Shown here: piece by piece, positions 17,135-25,161 of the stretch | Layout of the letters: every line of letters starts with the position of its first letter | Position numbering within the stretch: the first letter of the stretch is position 1 | DNA from: Nostoc linckia FACHB-104 | Lineage (GTDB): Bacteria; Cyanobacteriota; Cyanobacteriia; Cyanobacteriales; Nostocaceae | Reading direction: 5' to 3' | Length of the DNA: 64,000 nucleotides | Assembly: GCF_014696615.1 (NCBI RefSeq) | Contig: NZ_JACJQJ010000004.1 | Location: 124,001 to 188,000 of the forward strand | The notes under the pieces: model-generated | Told to the model about the DNA's origin: nothing | The model's database searches: none | Seen by the model: only the letters and a program-made list of their open reading frames with translations | Position numbers and translations under genes: made by a program

Positions 17135-18721
17135 GTGCAAATGACTATTGATTCATCACAATCTATTGATTCATCGGCTTTGCTTCCCAAAGTCAAAAGA
17201 AAGTTCAGAGTTCGTTGGCTGTCGTGGTTACTGGTCGTTGGCCTTTTGGGTGGAATTGGCTCTGCAATTTATTACCAGGTAGCTGTCGTTCCGACTCAGC
17301 AAGCCAGACGCAAGGTTTTGACGCAACCTGTAGAAAGACAAACTTTAGCAATTACGGTTTCCGCGAATGGTACAGTCAAACCTGAGCGATCGATTAACCT
17401 CAGCCCCAAAAATTCTGGCATTCTTAAAAGACTGTTAGCAAAGGAAGGAGATATTGTCAAAGCCGGACAGATTGTCGCTTACATGGATGATTCCAATCTG
17501 CGTGGACAACTCACTTCTGCTCAAGGACAGTTAGCACAAGCCGAGGCGAATCTGCAAAAGGCGCAAGCTGGAAATCGCCCCCAAGATATAGGTCAAGCAC
17601 AAGCAGCATTAGACGAAGCAGAGGCGAATCTGCAAAAGGCGCAAGCTGGAAATCGCCCCCAGGATATAGGTCAAGCACAAGCACGCTTACAAAGCGCTCA
17701 AGCGACTCTGAGCAAAGCAGAAGATGATTTCCGCCGTAATCAACAACTTTTCAATTCCGGCGGTATTGCTCTACAGGTTGTCAACCAAAAACGGGCAGAC
17801 CGAGACAGCGCTCAAGCTGCTGTTAATGAGGCGCAGCAAGCGTTAGCTTTACAAAGAGCTGGTTCGCGTCCAGAAGATATTGCCCAAGCCAGGGCTACAG
17901 TTAATCAAAGACAACAAGCTTTAGCATTATTAAAAGCTGGAAGCCGCCCAGAAGACATTGAGGTAGCGCGTGCCCAAGTTACATCTGCTCGCGGTTCACT
18001 GCAAAATATCCAAGCTCAAATAAATGACACTATAATTCGCGCACCTTTTGATGGCGTTGTAACTAAGAAATACGCTGATCCAGGTGCGTTTGTGACTCCC
18101 ACAACAGCCAGTAGCGATGTGTCTTCTGCTACTTCTTCCTCGATTTTGTCCCTAGCTTCTACGAATGAAGTTGTCGCCAATTTAGCGGAAACCAATATTT
18201 CTAAAATTCGCCTGGGTTTACCAGTGACGATTAAAGCAGATGCTTACCCAGGAAAAGTCTTTGAAGGTAAAGTCAAACAAATCGCAGCCCAATCTGTAGT
18301 GACGCAAAACGTTACTAGCTTTGAAGTGAGAATATCACTTTCAGATCCGCAAGGATTACTGCGGTCTGGGATGAATGTGACTACAGATTTCCAAGTAGGT
18401 CAACTGGAGAATGCGCTAGTAGTACCAACTGCAGCTGTTGTGCGCCGAGAAAATGCTACAGGTGTGTATGTAGCAGGAGCAGATAACAAACCTGAATTTA
18501 GGCGCATAGTAACTGGCGTGACTGTCGGTAGCTTTACAGAAGTCAAGTCTGGATTAAATGGAGATGAGAGAGTACTGCTCAGTTTCCCACCCGGATCTCG
18601 ACCACAATCTACACCAAGAGGCGGAGTATTCCCAGGTGTAGGAGGAGGCGGCGGTGGCGGTGGTGGTGGTCGCCAAGGTGGTGGTTCTGGTGGCGGTCGT
18701 TCTGGTGGTGGTGCGCCGTAA
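17135..18721 (+). CDS. HlyD/MacA-type efflux adaptor (membrane fusion protein) 1
   Basis: The 528-residue protein has an N-terminal transmembrane helix (about 29-48, WLSWLLVVGLLGGIGSAIYY), a lipoyl/barrel-sandwich segment (NLSPKNSGILKRLLAKEGD), a long coiled-coil hairpin of Ala/Gln-rich repeats with AGNRPQDI/AGSRPEDI units, and the returning lipoyl half (IIRAPFDGVVTKKYADPGAF). A C-terminal beta-barrel domain and a Gly-rich tail follow (from about 492). It would bridge the inner-membrane permease and the TolC-type channel. The coiled coil contains a recent 78-bp tandem duplication. GTG 17135 or ATG 17141 starts it. Downstream are the permease, ATPase and channel. Confidence 0.9.
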   Translation: MQMTIDSSQSIDSSALLPKVKRKFRVRWLSWLLVVGLLGGIGSAIYYQVAVVPTQQARRKVLTQPVERQTLAITVSANGTVKPERSINLSPKNSGILKRLLAKEGDIVKAGQIVAYMDDSNLRGQLTSAQGQLAQAEANLQKAQAGNRPQDIGQAQAALDEAEANLQKAQAGNRPQDIGQAQARLQSAQATLSKAEDDFRRNQQLFNSGGIALQVVNQKRADRDSAQAAVNEAQQALALQRAGSRPEDIAQARATVNQRQQALALLKAGSRPEDIEVARAQVTSARGSLQNIQAQINDTIIRAPFDGVVTKKYADPGAFVTPTTASSDVSSATSSSILSLASTNEVVANLAETNISKIRLGLPVTIKADAYPGKVFEGKVKQIAAQSVVTQNVTSFEVRISLSDPQGLLRSGMNVTTDFQVGQLENALVVPTAAVVRRENATGVYVAGADNKPEFRRIVTGVTVGSFTEVKSGLNGDERVLLSFPPGSRPQSTPRGGVFPGVGGGGGGGGGGRQGGGSGGGRSGGGAP

Positions 18722-18726
18722 ACAAG

Positions 18727-18900
18727 TTGGTCATTGGTCATTTGTCATTGGTCATTGGTCATTTGTCATTGGTCATTTGTCATTGGTCATTTGGTAATGG
18801 GTAATTGGTGTTTGTGTCCCTTTCCCCTTTCACCTTTCCCCTTTCACCTCTTCCCCTTTCCCCCTTCCCCTTGTCCCCTTGTCCCCTTGTCCCCTCTGCT
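18727..18900. repeat. GGTCATTTGTCATT heptamer array plus C/T-rich tract
   Basis: About ten TTGGTCA/TTTGTCA heptamers (18727-18793), the complement of the CAAATGA type, are followed by a C/T-rich tract (CCCCTTTC units, 18819-18900). The tract is the reverse complement of the G/A-rich tract in other spacers, so this is the same composite repeat in reverse orientation. It extends the permease frame at its 5' end only by chance. Confidence 0.65.
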
Positions 18901-18933
18901 CCCTCCACTCCCATTCCCTGTTCCTCAAAAAGT

Positions 18934-20214
18934 ATGTTTAAGCTATTTAAGGGGTTTTACAAAACTAAAAATACCCGCACTGTTCCGTTTTTAGAAATTT
19001 TGACAATGGCAGCGGAAACGCTGTGGAGTAATAAATTACGCACGGGATTGACGATGCTGGGCGTAATTATTGGCATTTCTTCTGTGATTGCTATTACCTC
19101 TGTGGGACAAGGTGTGCAAAAGGGTGTTGAGCAGCAAATTCAAGCATTAGGTTCAGATGTCATCCAAATATTGGCAGGTGCGGCGAGAAGCGGAAATATC
19201 AGCCAAGGGATAGGTTCTACTAGTACTTTGACATGGGAGGATGCTAAAGCGATCGCACAACAAGCGCCATCGGCTCAGATGGTGTCTGCTTATTTGCAGC
19301 GCAATGCACAAGTAGTTTATGGAGGACAAAACACATCAACCACAATTTACGGTACTGATTTAAATTATCCCGAAGTGAGAAATACTCACCCCCAGCAAGG
19401 GAGGTATTTTACTGAGGAAGAACTCAATACATCTGCACAAGTGGCTGTACTTGGGCCGACAGTATTAAACACTCTCTTTGGTCAAGGTGCTAATCCCATA
19501 GGTGAGACAATCCGGATTCGGGGAGAGGCTTATCAAGTAATTGGGGTAATGGAACCTAAAGGTTCTCAGGGGCCATTTGATCGAGATGACCAAGTTTTCA
19601 TCCCGCTAACAAGTATGTCAGCTAGATTAGTTGGTAACAACGCCCTAGCAGGTGTTTCTGTGAGTGGCATTTTAGTTAAAGGTGCTAATCAAGAACAGTT
19701 AGAGGCGGCACAGTTTCAAGTTACCAATCTCTTACGTTTACGTCACAATATTTATCCACCACAAGCTGATGATTTTCGGCTGACTAACCAAGCTGATATT
19801 GTCAGCACATTTACCAATGTCGTGGGATTGTTTACCGTCATGGTAGTGGCGATCGCAGGCATTTCACTAGTCGTGGGCGGTATTGGCATTGCTAATATCA
19901 TGCTGGTGTCTGTGGTGGAACGTACCAGAGAAATTGGCATTCGTAAAGCCGTTGGTGCAACCAATTCAGCGATATTGAATCAATTTTTAGCCGAAGCGAT
20001 CGTCATTTCCATTGTTGGTGGCGTAATTGGCATGGTAAGCGGGATTGCGATCGCATTTGGTGCAGCGAATATTTTTAAGTTCCCCTTTGTAATTTCTGTT
20101 CTCTCCATAATTGTTGGCTTTGCACTTTCGTTAGGTGTCGGCTTAGTCGCTGGCGTAATTCCCGCCAGAAACGCCGCTAAATTAGACCCCATTACGGCTT
20201 TACGTAGCGACTAA
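18934..20214 (+). CDS. MacB/FtsX-type ABC transporter permease 1
   Basis: I start the protein at ATG 18934 (MFKLFKGFYKTK), because the longer frame from 18805 begins in a C/T-rich repeat. The 426 residues show the MacB layout: first transmembrane helix (LTMLGVIIGISSVIAITSVG), a large periplasmic core domain, then three helices including VVAIAGISLVVGGIGIANIM and the ERTREIGIRKAVGAT loop that contacts the ATPase. It acts with the adaptor, the ATPase and the outer-membrane channel as a tripartite exporter for a peptide, lipid or glycolipid. Relatives include DevC for heterocyst glycolipids. Confidence 0.9.
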   Translation: MFKLFKGFYKTKNTRTVPFLEILTMAAETLWSNKLRTGLTMLGVIIGISSVIAITSVGQGVQKGVEQQIQALGSDVIQILAGAARSGNISQGIGSTSTLTWEDAKAIAQQAPSAQMVSAYLQRNAQVVYGGQNTSTTIYGTDLNYPEVRNTHPQQGRYFTEEELNTSAQVAVLGPTVLNTLFGQGANPIGETIRIRGEAYQVIGVMEPKGSQGPFDRDDQVFIPLTSMSARLVGNNALAGVSVSGILVKGANQEQLEAAQFQVTNLLRLRHNIYPPQADDFRLTNQADIVSTFTNVVGLFTVMVVAIAGISLVVGGIGIANIMLVSVVERTREIGIRKAVGATNSAILNQFLAEAIVISIVGGVIGMVSGIAIAFGAANIFKFPFVISVLSIIVGFALSLGVGLVAGVIPARNAAKLDPITALRSD

Positions 20215-20343
20215 TGGGGGACTAGGGACTAGGGATTGGGGACTAGGGATTGGGTAAAAGGGGAAAGGGAAAGGGTAAAAGGGAAACAAACACCAATTAC
20301 CAAATGACAAATGACAAATGACAAATGACCAAGGACAAACACC
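20215..20343. repeat. Composite spacer repeat before the ABC ATPase gene
   Basis: GGGGACTAGGG and AAAGGGGAAAGGG tracts (20215-20285) are followed by ACAAACACCAATTACC and four CAAATGA-like heptamers, then ACAAACACC just before the ATG. No Shine-Dalgarno sequence is present. Confidence 0.6.
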
Positions 20344-20346
20344 ATT

Positions 20347-21018
20347 ATGCCAACAATGATTTGGATGGAATCGATTACCAAAACCTATCACTTAGGAGAA
20401 GTTGAGGTTCCTATTTTGAAGGGAATTCAACTTTCTATTGAGGAAGGGGAATATGTTGCGATTATGGGGGCTTCAGGTTCGGGTAAGTCTACGCTGATGA
20501 ATATTTTGGGCTGTTTGGATCGTCCCAGTACAGGGCATTATATTTTTGAAGGTAGAAATTTAACTACTTTTGATGATGATGAATTAGCTTATATTCGCAA
20601 CCAAAGAATAGGTTTTGTTTTTCAGCAATTTAACCTTTTGGCAAGAGCAACAGCGTTAGATAATGTCATGCTGCCAATGGTTTATGCTAATTTACCTAAG
20701 CCGAAACGCCGCCAAAGAGCATTGGAAGCATTAGAAAGAGTAGGGCTAAAAGAACGTGTTGCTAATCGTCCTAGTCAGCTTTCTGGGGGTCAACAACAAC
20801 GGGTGGCGATCGCTCGTGCTTTGGTGAACCGACCTGCATTAGTTTTGGCAGATGAACCAACGGGAGCATTAGATACGGAAACTTCCTATGAGGTCATGAA
20901 TTTATTAACAGAATTAAATGACCAAGGTATCACAATTATCATTGTTACCCATGAACATGATATTGCTGCTCAAACTAAAAGAATTATCCGTGTGCAAGAT
21001 GGGTTAATTGTCGGTTAA
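20347..21018 (+). CDS. ABC transporter ATP-binding protein (MacB/LolD group)
   Basis: The 223-residue ATPase has Walker A GASGSGKST (41-49), Q-loop QQFNLL, signature LSGGQQQRVAIA (145-156), Walker B LVLADE (165-170) with catalytic Glu170, and the H-loop in VTHEHD. It belongs to the MacB/LolD/FtsE branch, which powers FtsX-type permeases by mechanotransmission. It is the only ATPase in the export cluster and could serve both permeases. ATG 20347 follows a repeat without a visible ribosome-binding site. Confidence 0.95.
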   Translation: MPTMIWMESITKTYHLGEVEVPILKGIQLSIEEGEYVAIMGASGSGKSTLMNILGCLDRPSTGHYIFEGRNLTTFDDDELAYIRNQRIGFVFQQFNLLARATALDNVMLPMVYANLPKPKRRQRALEALERVGLKERVANRPSQLSGGQQQRVAIARALVNRPALVLADEPTGALDTETSYEVMNLLTELNDQGITIIIVTHEHDIAAQTKRIIRVQDGLIVG

Positions 21019-21265
21019 ATATAGTGTTATTACGGCTTTAATTTTATATTTTAATTATATTTTTATACAGCAAGATTGAGTTAAAAAAAGCAAGAAACCG
21101 CATCAATAAATACATCCCGAAAAAAGATATGATGTTTAAGTATATTAGGTTATGTAAGCATAATTTATATTTTAAATATCATATTAGAACTTTTATATAT
21201 AATTCAAAGTTACTAATAAATATTCAAAATTTCCTAACTTATCAAACCTATTTACTACATTAGCC

Positions 21266-22705
21266 ATGAATTTTATTTTATTCCGCGTGCATCATACTTG
21301 GGTTACAGTATTAGTTGCAATTTTAATGACGACTTTAGCCAAAACTGCAACGGCAGAAACTACTGCACAAACGCTACAATCTCCAAGTCCTACAATTAAT
21401 AATTCTGAGTCGCTTCTCAATAATCTCAGCCCGAATCCAAATCCTTTGCTATTTCCTACCAAACCAGAAGAAGTGAGGATTCAAGGAACTGTACCCCTAA
21501 CTTTGGTTCAAGCTTTAGAATTAGCAAGACGCAACAATCCAACTTTACAAGCAGCTCAGTTTCAGGTAGAACGTAGCCGCAGTGCGCTACGAGAAGCTCA
21601 GGCTGCTTTACTGCCTAATGCTAATGTTAACGGGAATTTTAGCAATAGTGGTAATAATTTGTTTACTGGTGGTTCAACTGAATCCAGCACAGCTTTTAAC
21701 GGTCAAGCACAAATAAATTATAATCTCTATACTTCTGGTAACACACAAGCTAGTATTCGCTCTGCAGAAGAACAAGTACGGATAGATGAATTAAATTTAG
21801 AAAACCAATCTTTAGTAATTGGTTTAAATGTCGCTACCCAGTACTACAATTTACAAGGTGCAGACGAACAAGTCAGAATTAATCGCTCTGCGGTAGAGAA
21901 TGCCCAGGCTAGTTTACGAGATACTCAAGCACGATTGCAAGCTGGAGTGGGGACGCAGTTTGATGTTCTGCAAGCTCAGGTAAATTTAGCAGATGCTCAA
22001 CAACAACTGACTAATTCTATTGCACAACAGCAAATTGCCCGTCGTCAGTTTGGTACTCTCTTAAATTTGCCACAATCGGTTGATATTGCTGCGGCTGATC
22101 CTGTGCAATTAGCTGGTTTATGGCAACAAACACTCGAACAAACTATCATACAAGCTTTTCAAAACCGCCCCGAATTGCCGCAATTTTTAGCGCAACGCAA
22201 TCAAGCCGAACAGCAGAGGCGACAAGCACTTTCGCAACTAGGGCCGCAACTGGGTGTAACTGGAACCTATAATTTTCGAGATATTTATAACGATGGGATT
22301 AGCGTTGTTGATGGCTATTCGGTGGGGCTACAAGGCAGTTTAACGTTATTTGATGGTGGTGCAGCTAGAGCTAGAGCAGCTCAGTCACGCGCTAATATTG
22401 CGATCGCAGAAACTCAATTTGCTAGTCAGCGGGATCAAATTCGCTTTGATGTGGAGCAATTTTATGTTCAGTTGCAGTCTAATCTCGATAATGTGCAGAC
22501 TTCGACTTTGGCTTTAAGCCAAGCTAGGGAAGCTTTGCAAATCGCTAGGTTGCGGTTTCAAGCAGGTGTGGGTACGCAAACAGAGGTAATTGCTGCGGAA
22601 AATGACTTAACAAGGGCGGAAGGTAATCGTGTGACAGCTATTTTAGATTACAATCGCGCTCTGGCTAATTTACAGCGTTCTGTTACTTCTAGAAATACAC
22701 GCTAG
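21266..22705 (+). CDS. TolC-family outer-membrane efflux protein
   Basis: The 479-residue protein begins with a signal-type hydrophobic segment (about 10-30) and a Pro/Asn-rich linker. The two OEP repeats follow, the first starting LTLVQALELARRNNPTLQAA (about 75) and the second near residue 285 (LEQTIIQAFQNRPELPQF). Both have long Gln/Ala-rich helices, including QLQAGVGTQFDVLQAQVNLA and its repeat RFQAGVGTQTEVIAAENDL. It forms the trimeric outer-membrane channel of a tripartite exporter. It is 247 bases downstream of the ATPase gene, after an AT-rich spacer that may hold its own promoter. Confidence 0.93.
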   Translation: MNFILFRVHHTWVTVLVAILMTTLAKTATAETTAQTLQSPSPTINNSESLLNNLSPNPNPLLFPTKPEEVRIQGTVPLTLVQALELARRNNPTLQAAQFQVERSRSALREAQAALLPNANVNGNFSNSGNNLFTGGSTESSTAFNGQAQINYNLYTSGNTQASIRSAEEQVRIDELNLENQSLVIGLNVATQYYNLQGADEQVRINRSAVENAQASLRDTQARLQAGVGTQFDVLQAQVNLADAQQQLTNSIAQQQIARRQFGTLLNLPQSVDIAAADPVQLAGLWQQTLEQTIIQAFQNRPELPQFLAQRNQAEQQRRQALSQLGPQLGVTGTYNFRDIYNDGISVVDGYSVGLQGSLTLFDGGAARARAAQSRANIAIAETQFASQRDQIRFDVEQFYVQLQSNLDNVQTSTLALSQAREALQIARLRFQAGVGTQTEVIAAENDLTRAEGNRVTAILDYNRALANLQRSVTSRNTR

Positions 22706-22742
22706 CTTAGGAGATTTTTGTTTAAAGTCTAATTGTAGAGTA

Positions 22743-22834
22743 ATACCAATTTGAGCGACAGATTGTAGGGGCAAGGCACTGCCTTGCCCTCTAGAATATT
22801 ATTGATATGTCGCAAACATTATTTGATTTGGTGT
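22743..22834. mobile_element. MITE-like element A, copy 1
   Basis: ATACCAATTTGA at the left and GATTTGGTGT at the right are imperfect inverted ends. Between them is the shared core GCGACAGATTGTAGGGGCAA..., a hairpin GGCAAGGCACTGCCTTGCC and CTAGAATAT. Copies 2 and 3 lie at 26695 and 26803. Confidence 0.6.
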
Positions 22835-22908
22835 AATTAACCGCCGATATAGGCGTTTAAGAAACAAAGAATAGAAATTAGATGCGTTACGCGATCGCTA
22901 ACGCATCC

Positions 22909-23160
22909 TACTGGACTGACACGCCTAAAATGAGGCATTAGATTTGATTAAATTAACCGCAGATAAACGCCGATAAACGCCGATGAAATGAATCTTTGCT
23001 ATTGCACCAAATTAGGGACTTCCAGAAAATAAATTATCCCCTTTTCATAGTGGTAGATTCTTCCTCCTCTGCGTCCTCTGCATACACAGCGTTCGCGTAG
23101 CGTCCCGCAGGGATGGAATATTTTTTTAATTGGAAGTCCCTTAGCTGTGTCAGTCCACTA
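22909..23160. mobile_element. Inverted-repeat element interrupted by a second element
   Basis: TACTGGACTGACAC (22909-22922) and GTGTCAGTCCACTA (23147-23160) are inverted copies with 13 of 14 bases matching. A complete smaller inverted-repeat element (23014-23141) lies inside. There is no coding capacity. Confidence 0.5.
23014..23141. mobile_element. Inner element with AGGGACTTCCA ends
   Basis: AGGGACTTCCA (23014-23024) and TGGAAGTCCCT (23131-23141) are perfect 11-bp inverted ends. The interior carries GCGTAGCGTCCCGCAGGG, a dispersed motif of this genus. It is probably a non-autonomous element inserted in the larger one. Confidence 0.5.
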
Positions 23161-23472
23161 CATGAACTTGAAAAATTAAATATGAGTCCTATAGCATCTA
23201 GAATAATTAAGCTTAGGGCGGAATTTGTGCATTGCTTCAGACTGGATAATTCATACTTCAGCCTGATTTTAAGTCACCCAATCAGGTGAAGCCACGGAAC
23301 GAAGCGAATAGCTAATATGAAGGCATATTAATAGGCAATAACTGAGTAAGTTAATCTTGAGGTTGTTGATAAATATCTCATCTTTATTTTAAACTTTATT
23401 CTCTTCTAAATTGCGGTAATAGCCCATTAACTAACAGCTATTTCAGCACAGCAATCTTTATCGGCTGGTATC

Positions 23473-24942
23473 ATGAATACGTACATAGAAATCCCCGTGA
23501 TTGGCAAAAAAATTAAGTATCCCATGCGCTGGCTGATAGGGTTAATAACAGCTGGTGCTTTGGTTGTGGGTACTACTACTACCTATAATTTGGTGAATCG
23601 GGGAAATACTAAACAAGATATATCTCAACTAACTGTTCCTGTAGAAACCCAAAGTGTGACGCTGCGGATTACGGCGAGTGGGAAGGTAGTACCAGTTCAA
23701 AGTGTAAATATCAGTCCCAAAAATCCTGGGGTGTTGGGTGAATTATATGTGGAACAAGGCGATCGCGTGCAAAAAGGACAAGTAATCGCCCGCATGGATG
23801 TTGGCGAAATTCAAGCGCAAATCCTGCAATACCAAGCTAATATCGCCCAAGTCCAAGCCCAGCTTGATGAAGCGCGGGCGGGTAGTCGTCCCCAAGAAAT
23901 CGCCCAAGCTAAAGCACGTTTAGCACAAGTAGAAGCACAACTAGCCGCAGGGCGTGCGGGTAATCGGGCTCAAGAAATTGGACAGGCGCAAGCGCAAGTA
24001 GAATCAGCACAGGCTCAAGTTAACCTGACGCAATCGCGGGTAGTGCGCTATCAGGAATTAACCAGACAAGGCGCAACTTCTCAAGATCAGCTCGATCAGT
24101 ATGTTAGTGAAAATAGCCGCGCCAAAGCTGCTTTAACAGAAGCGCAAAAACGATTATCTCTACTGCAAAGTGGAACTCGTAGCGAAGAAATTGACGCGAA
24201 AGAAGCAGCCGTTACCGAAGCCCGCGCCGCTTTAGTTCTGTTACAAAATGGTAGCCGTCCTGAAGAAATTGCTCAACGTCAAGCCGCCGTTAAAGCCGCC
24301 CAAGCACAATTACAAGCAGCCCAAGTCAGGCTTGGAGATACAGAAATTCGCGCACCGTTTAGCGGTATTGTTACGCAGAAATACGCTAACGTGGGTTCAT
24401 TTGTCACACCCACAACTTCTGCCTCTAGTAGTGCATCAGCCACATCTAGTTCAATTGTCGCCGTGGCCCGAGGTTTAGAAGTATTAGCCCAAGTCCCCGA
24501 AGCTGATATTGGCAGAATTAAACCAGGACAACAGGTAGAAATTGTTGCTGATGCTTATCCCGATCAAGTATTTAAAGGTCGTGTACGCCTAATTGCACCG
24601 GAAGCAGTAGTGGAACAAGGTGTAACTTCCTTCCAAGTGCGGGTTGTATTAGATACAGGCATAGATAAACTGCGTTCTGGCTTAAACGTAGATTTAACCT
24701 TTTTAGGCGATCGCGTCAACAATGCTTTAGTATTACCTACCGTCGCCATTGTCACCGAAAAAGGACAAACTGGCGTACTTGTCCCCGACGAAAACAATAA
24801 ACCCCAATTTCGCCAAGTCACCGTCGGCGCACAAATCCAAGACCAAACCCAGGTTTTAGAAGGCGTAAAAGTAGGCGATCGCATTTTCGTCAACCCACCG
24901 AAGGATTACAAAATCGAAAAAGCTAAGGAGCAGAGTAATTAG
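23473..24942 (+). CDS. HlyD/MacA-type efflux adaptor 2
   Basis: The 489-residue protein has a transmembrane anchor (about 20-38, WLIGLITAGALVVGTTTTYN), the lipoyl half NISPKNPGVLGELYVEQGDR, and a coiled coil with AGSRPQEI/AGNRAQEI/NGSRPEEI units. The second lipoyl half is IRAPFSGIVTQKYANVGSF, followed by the beta-barrel and membrane-proximal domains. It is a paralogue of the adaptor at 17135 without the glycine tail. Together with the permease at 25162 it forms a second adaptor-permease pair lacking its own ATPase and channel. Confidence 0.9.
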   Translation: MNTYIEIPVIGKKIKYPMRWLIGLITAGALVVGTTTTYNLVNRGNTKQDISQLTVPVETQSVTLRITASGKVVPVQSVNISPKNPGVLGELYVEQGDRVQKGQVIARMDVGEIQAQILQYQANIAQVQAQLDEARAGSRPQEIAQAKARLAQVEAQLAAGRAGNRAQEIGQAQAQVESAQAQVNLTQSRVVRYQELTRQGATSQDQLDQYVSENSRAKAALTEAQKRLSLLQSGTRSEEIDAKEAAVTEARAALVLLQNGSRPEEIAQRQAAVKAAQAQLQAAQVRLGDTEIRAPFSGIVTQKYANVGSFVTPTTSASSSASATSSSIVAVARGLEVLAQVPEADIGRIKPGQQVEIVADAYPDQVFKGRVRLIAPEAVVEQGVTSFQVRVVLDTGIDKLRSGLNVDLTFLGDRVNNALVLPTVAIVTEKGQTGVLVPDENNKPQFRQVTVGAQIQDQTQVLEGVKVGDRIFVNPPKDYKIEKAKEQSN

Positions 24943-24945
24943 GGG

Positions 24946-25159
24946 ACAAGGGGAAGGGGGAAAGGGGAAGGGGGACAAGGGGAAAGGGGAAGGGGGAAAG
25001 GGGAAGGGTGAAAGGGGAAAGGGGAACAAACACCAATTACCCATTACCCATTACCAAATGACCAATGACCAATGACAAATGACAAATGACAAATGACAAA
25101 TGACAAATGACAAATGACAAATGACAAATGACAAATGACAAATGACCAATGACAAATAA
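24946..25159. repeat. Composite spacer repeat with 15 CAAATGA heptamers
   Basis: G/A tracts (GGGGAAGGGGGAAAGG units, 24946-25023) are followed by ACAAACACCAATTACCC and two ATTACCC units. Fifteen heptamers of the form CAAATGA/CCAATGA run from 25055 to 25159. The start codon of the next gene (25162) lies in a shortened sixteenth unit (CCATGA). Confidence 0.8.
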
Positions 25160-25161
25160 CC

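Larger units (their letters stand above)
22835..23472. other. Spacer before adaptor 2, rich in nested repeats
   Basis: This 638-base stretch has no gene. It holds a GATGCGTTACGCGATCGCTA segment at about 22880, the two nested inverted-repeat elements listed separately, and 310 AT-rich bases with no clear motif before the ATG at 23473. The break suggests that the second adaptor-permease pair has its own promoter. Confidence 0.5.

Noticed and set aside
18400-18741. Minus-strand proline-rich frame at the 3' end of adaptor 1
   Set aside because: It is the antisense shadow of the adaptor's glycine-rich tail.
18805-18933. 5' extension of permease 1 with Pro/Leu/Ser repeats
   Set aside because: It translates the C/T-rich repeat; the family N-terminus begins at 18934.
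25055-25159. CRISPR-like array
   Set aside because: The 7-bp units are contiguous with no spacers; this is a tandem heptamer repeat. No cas gene is present.
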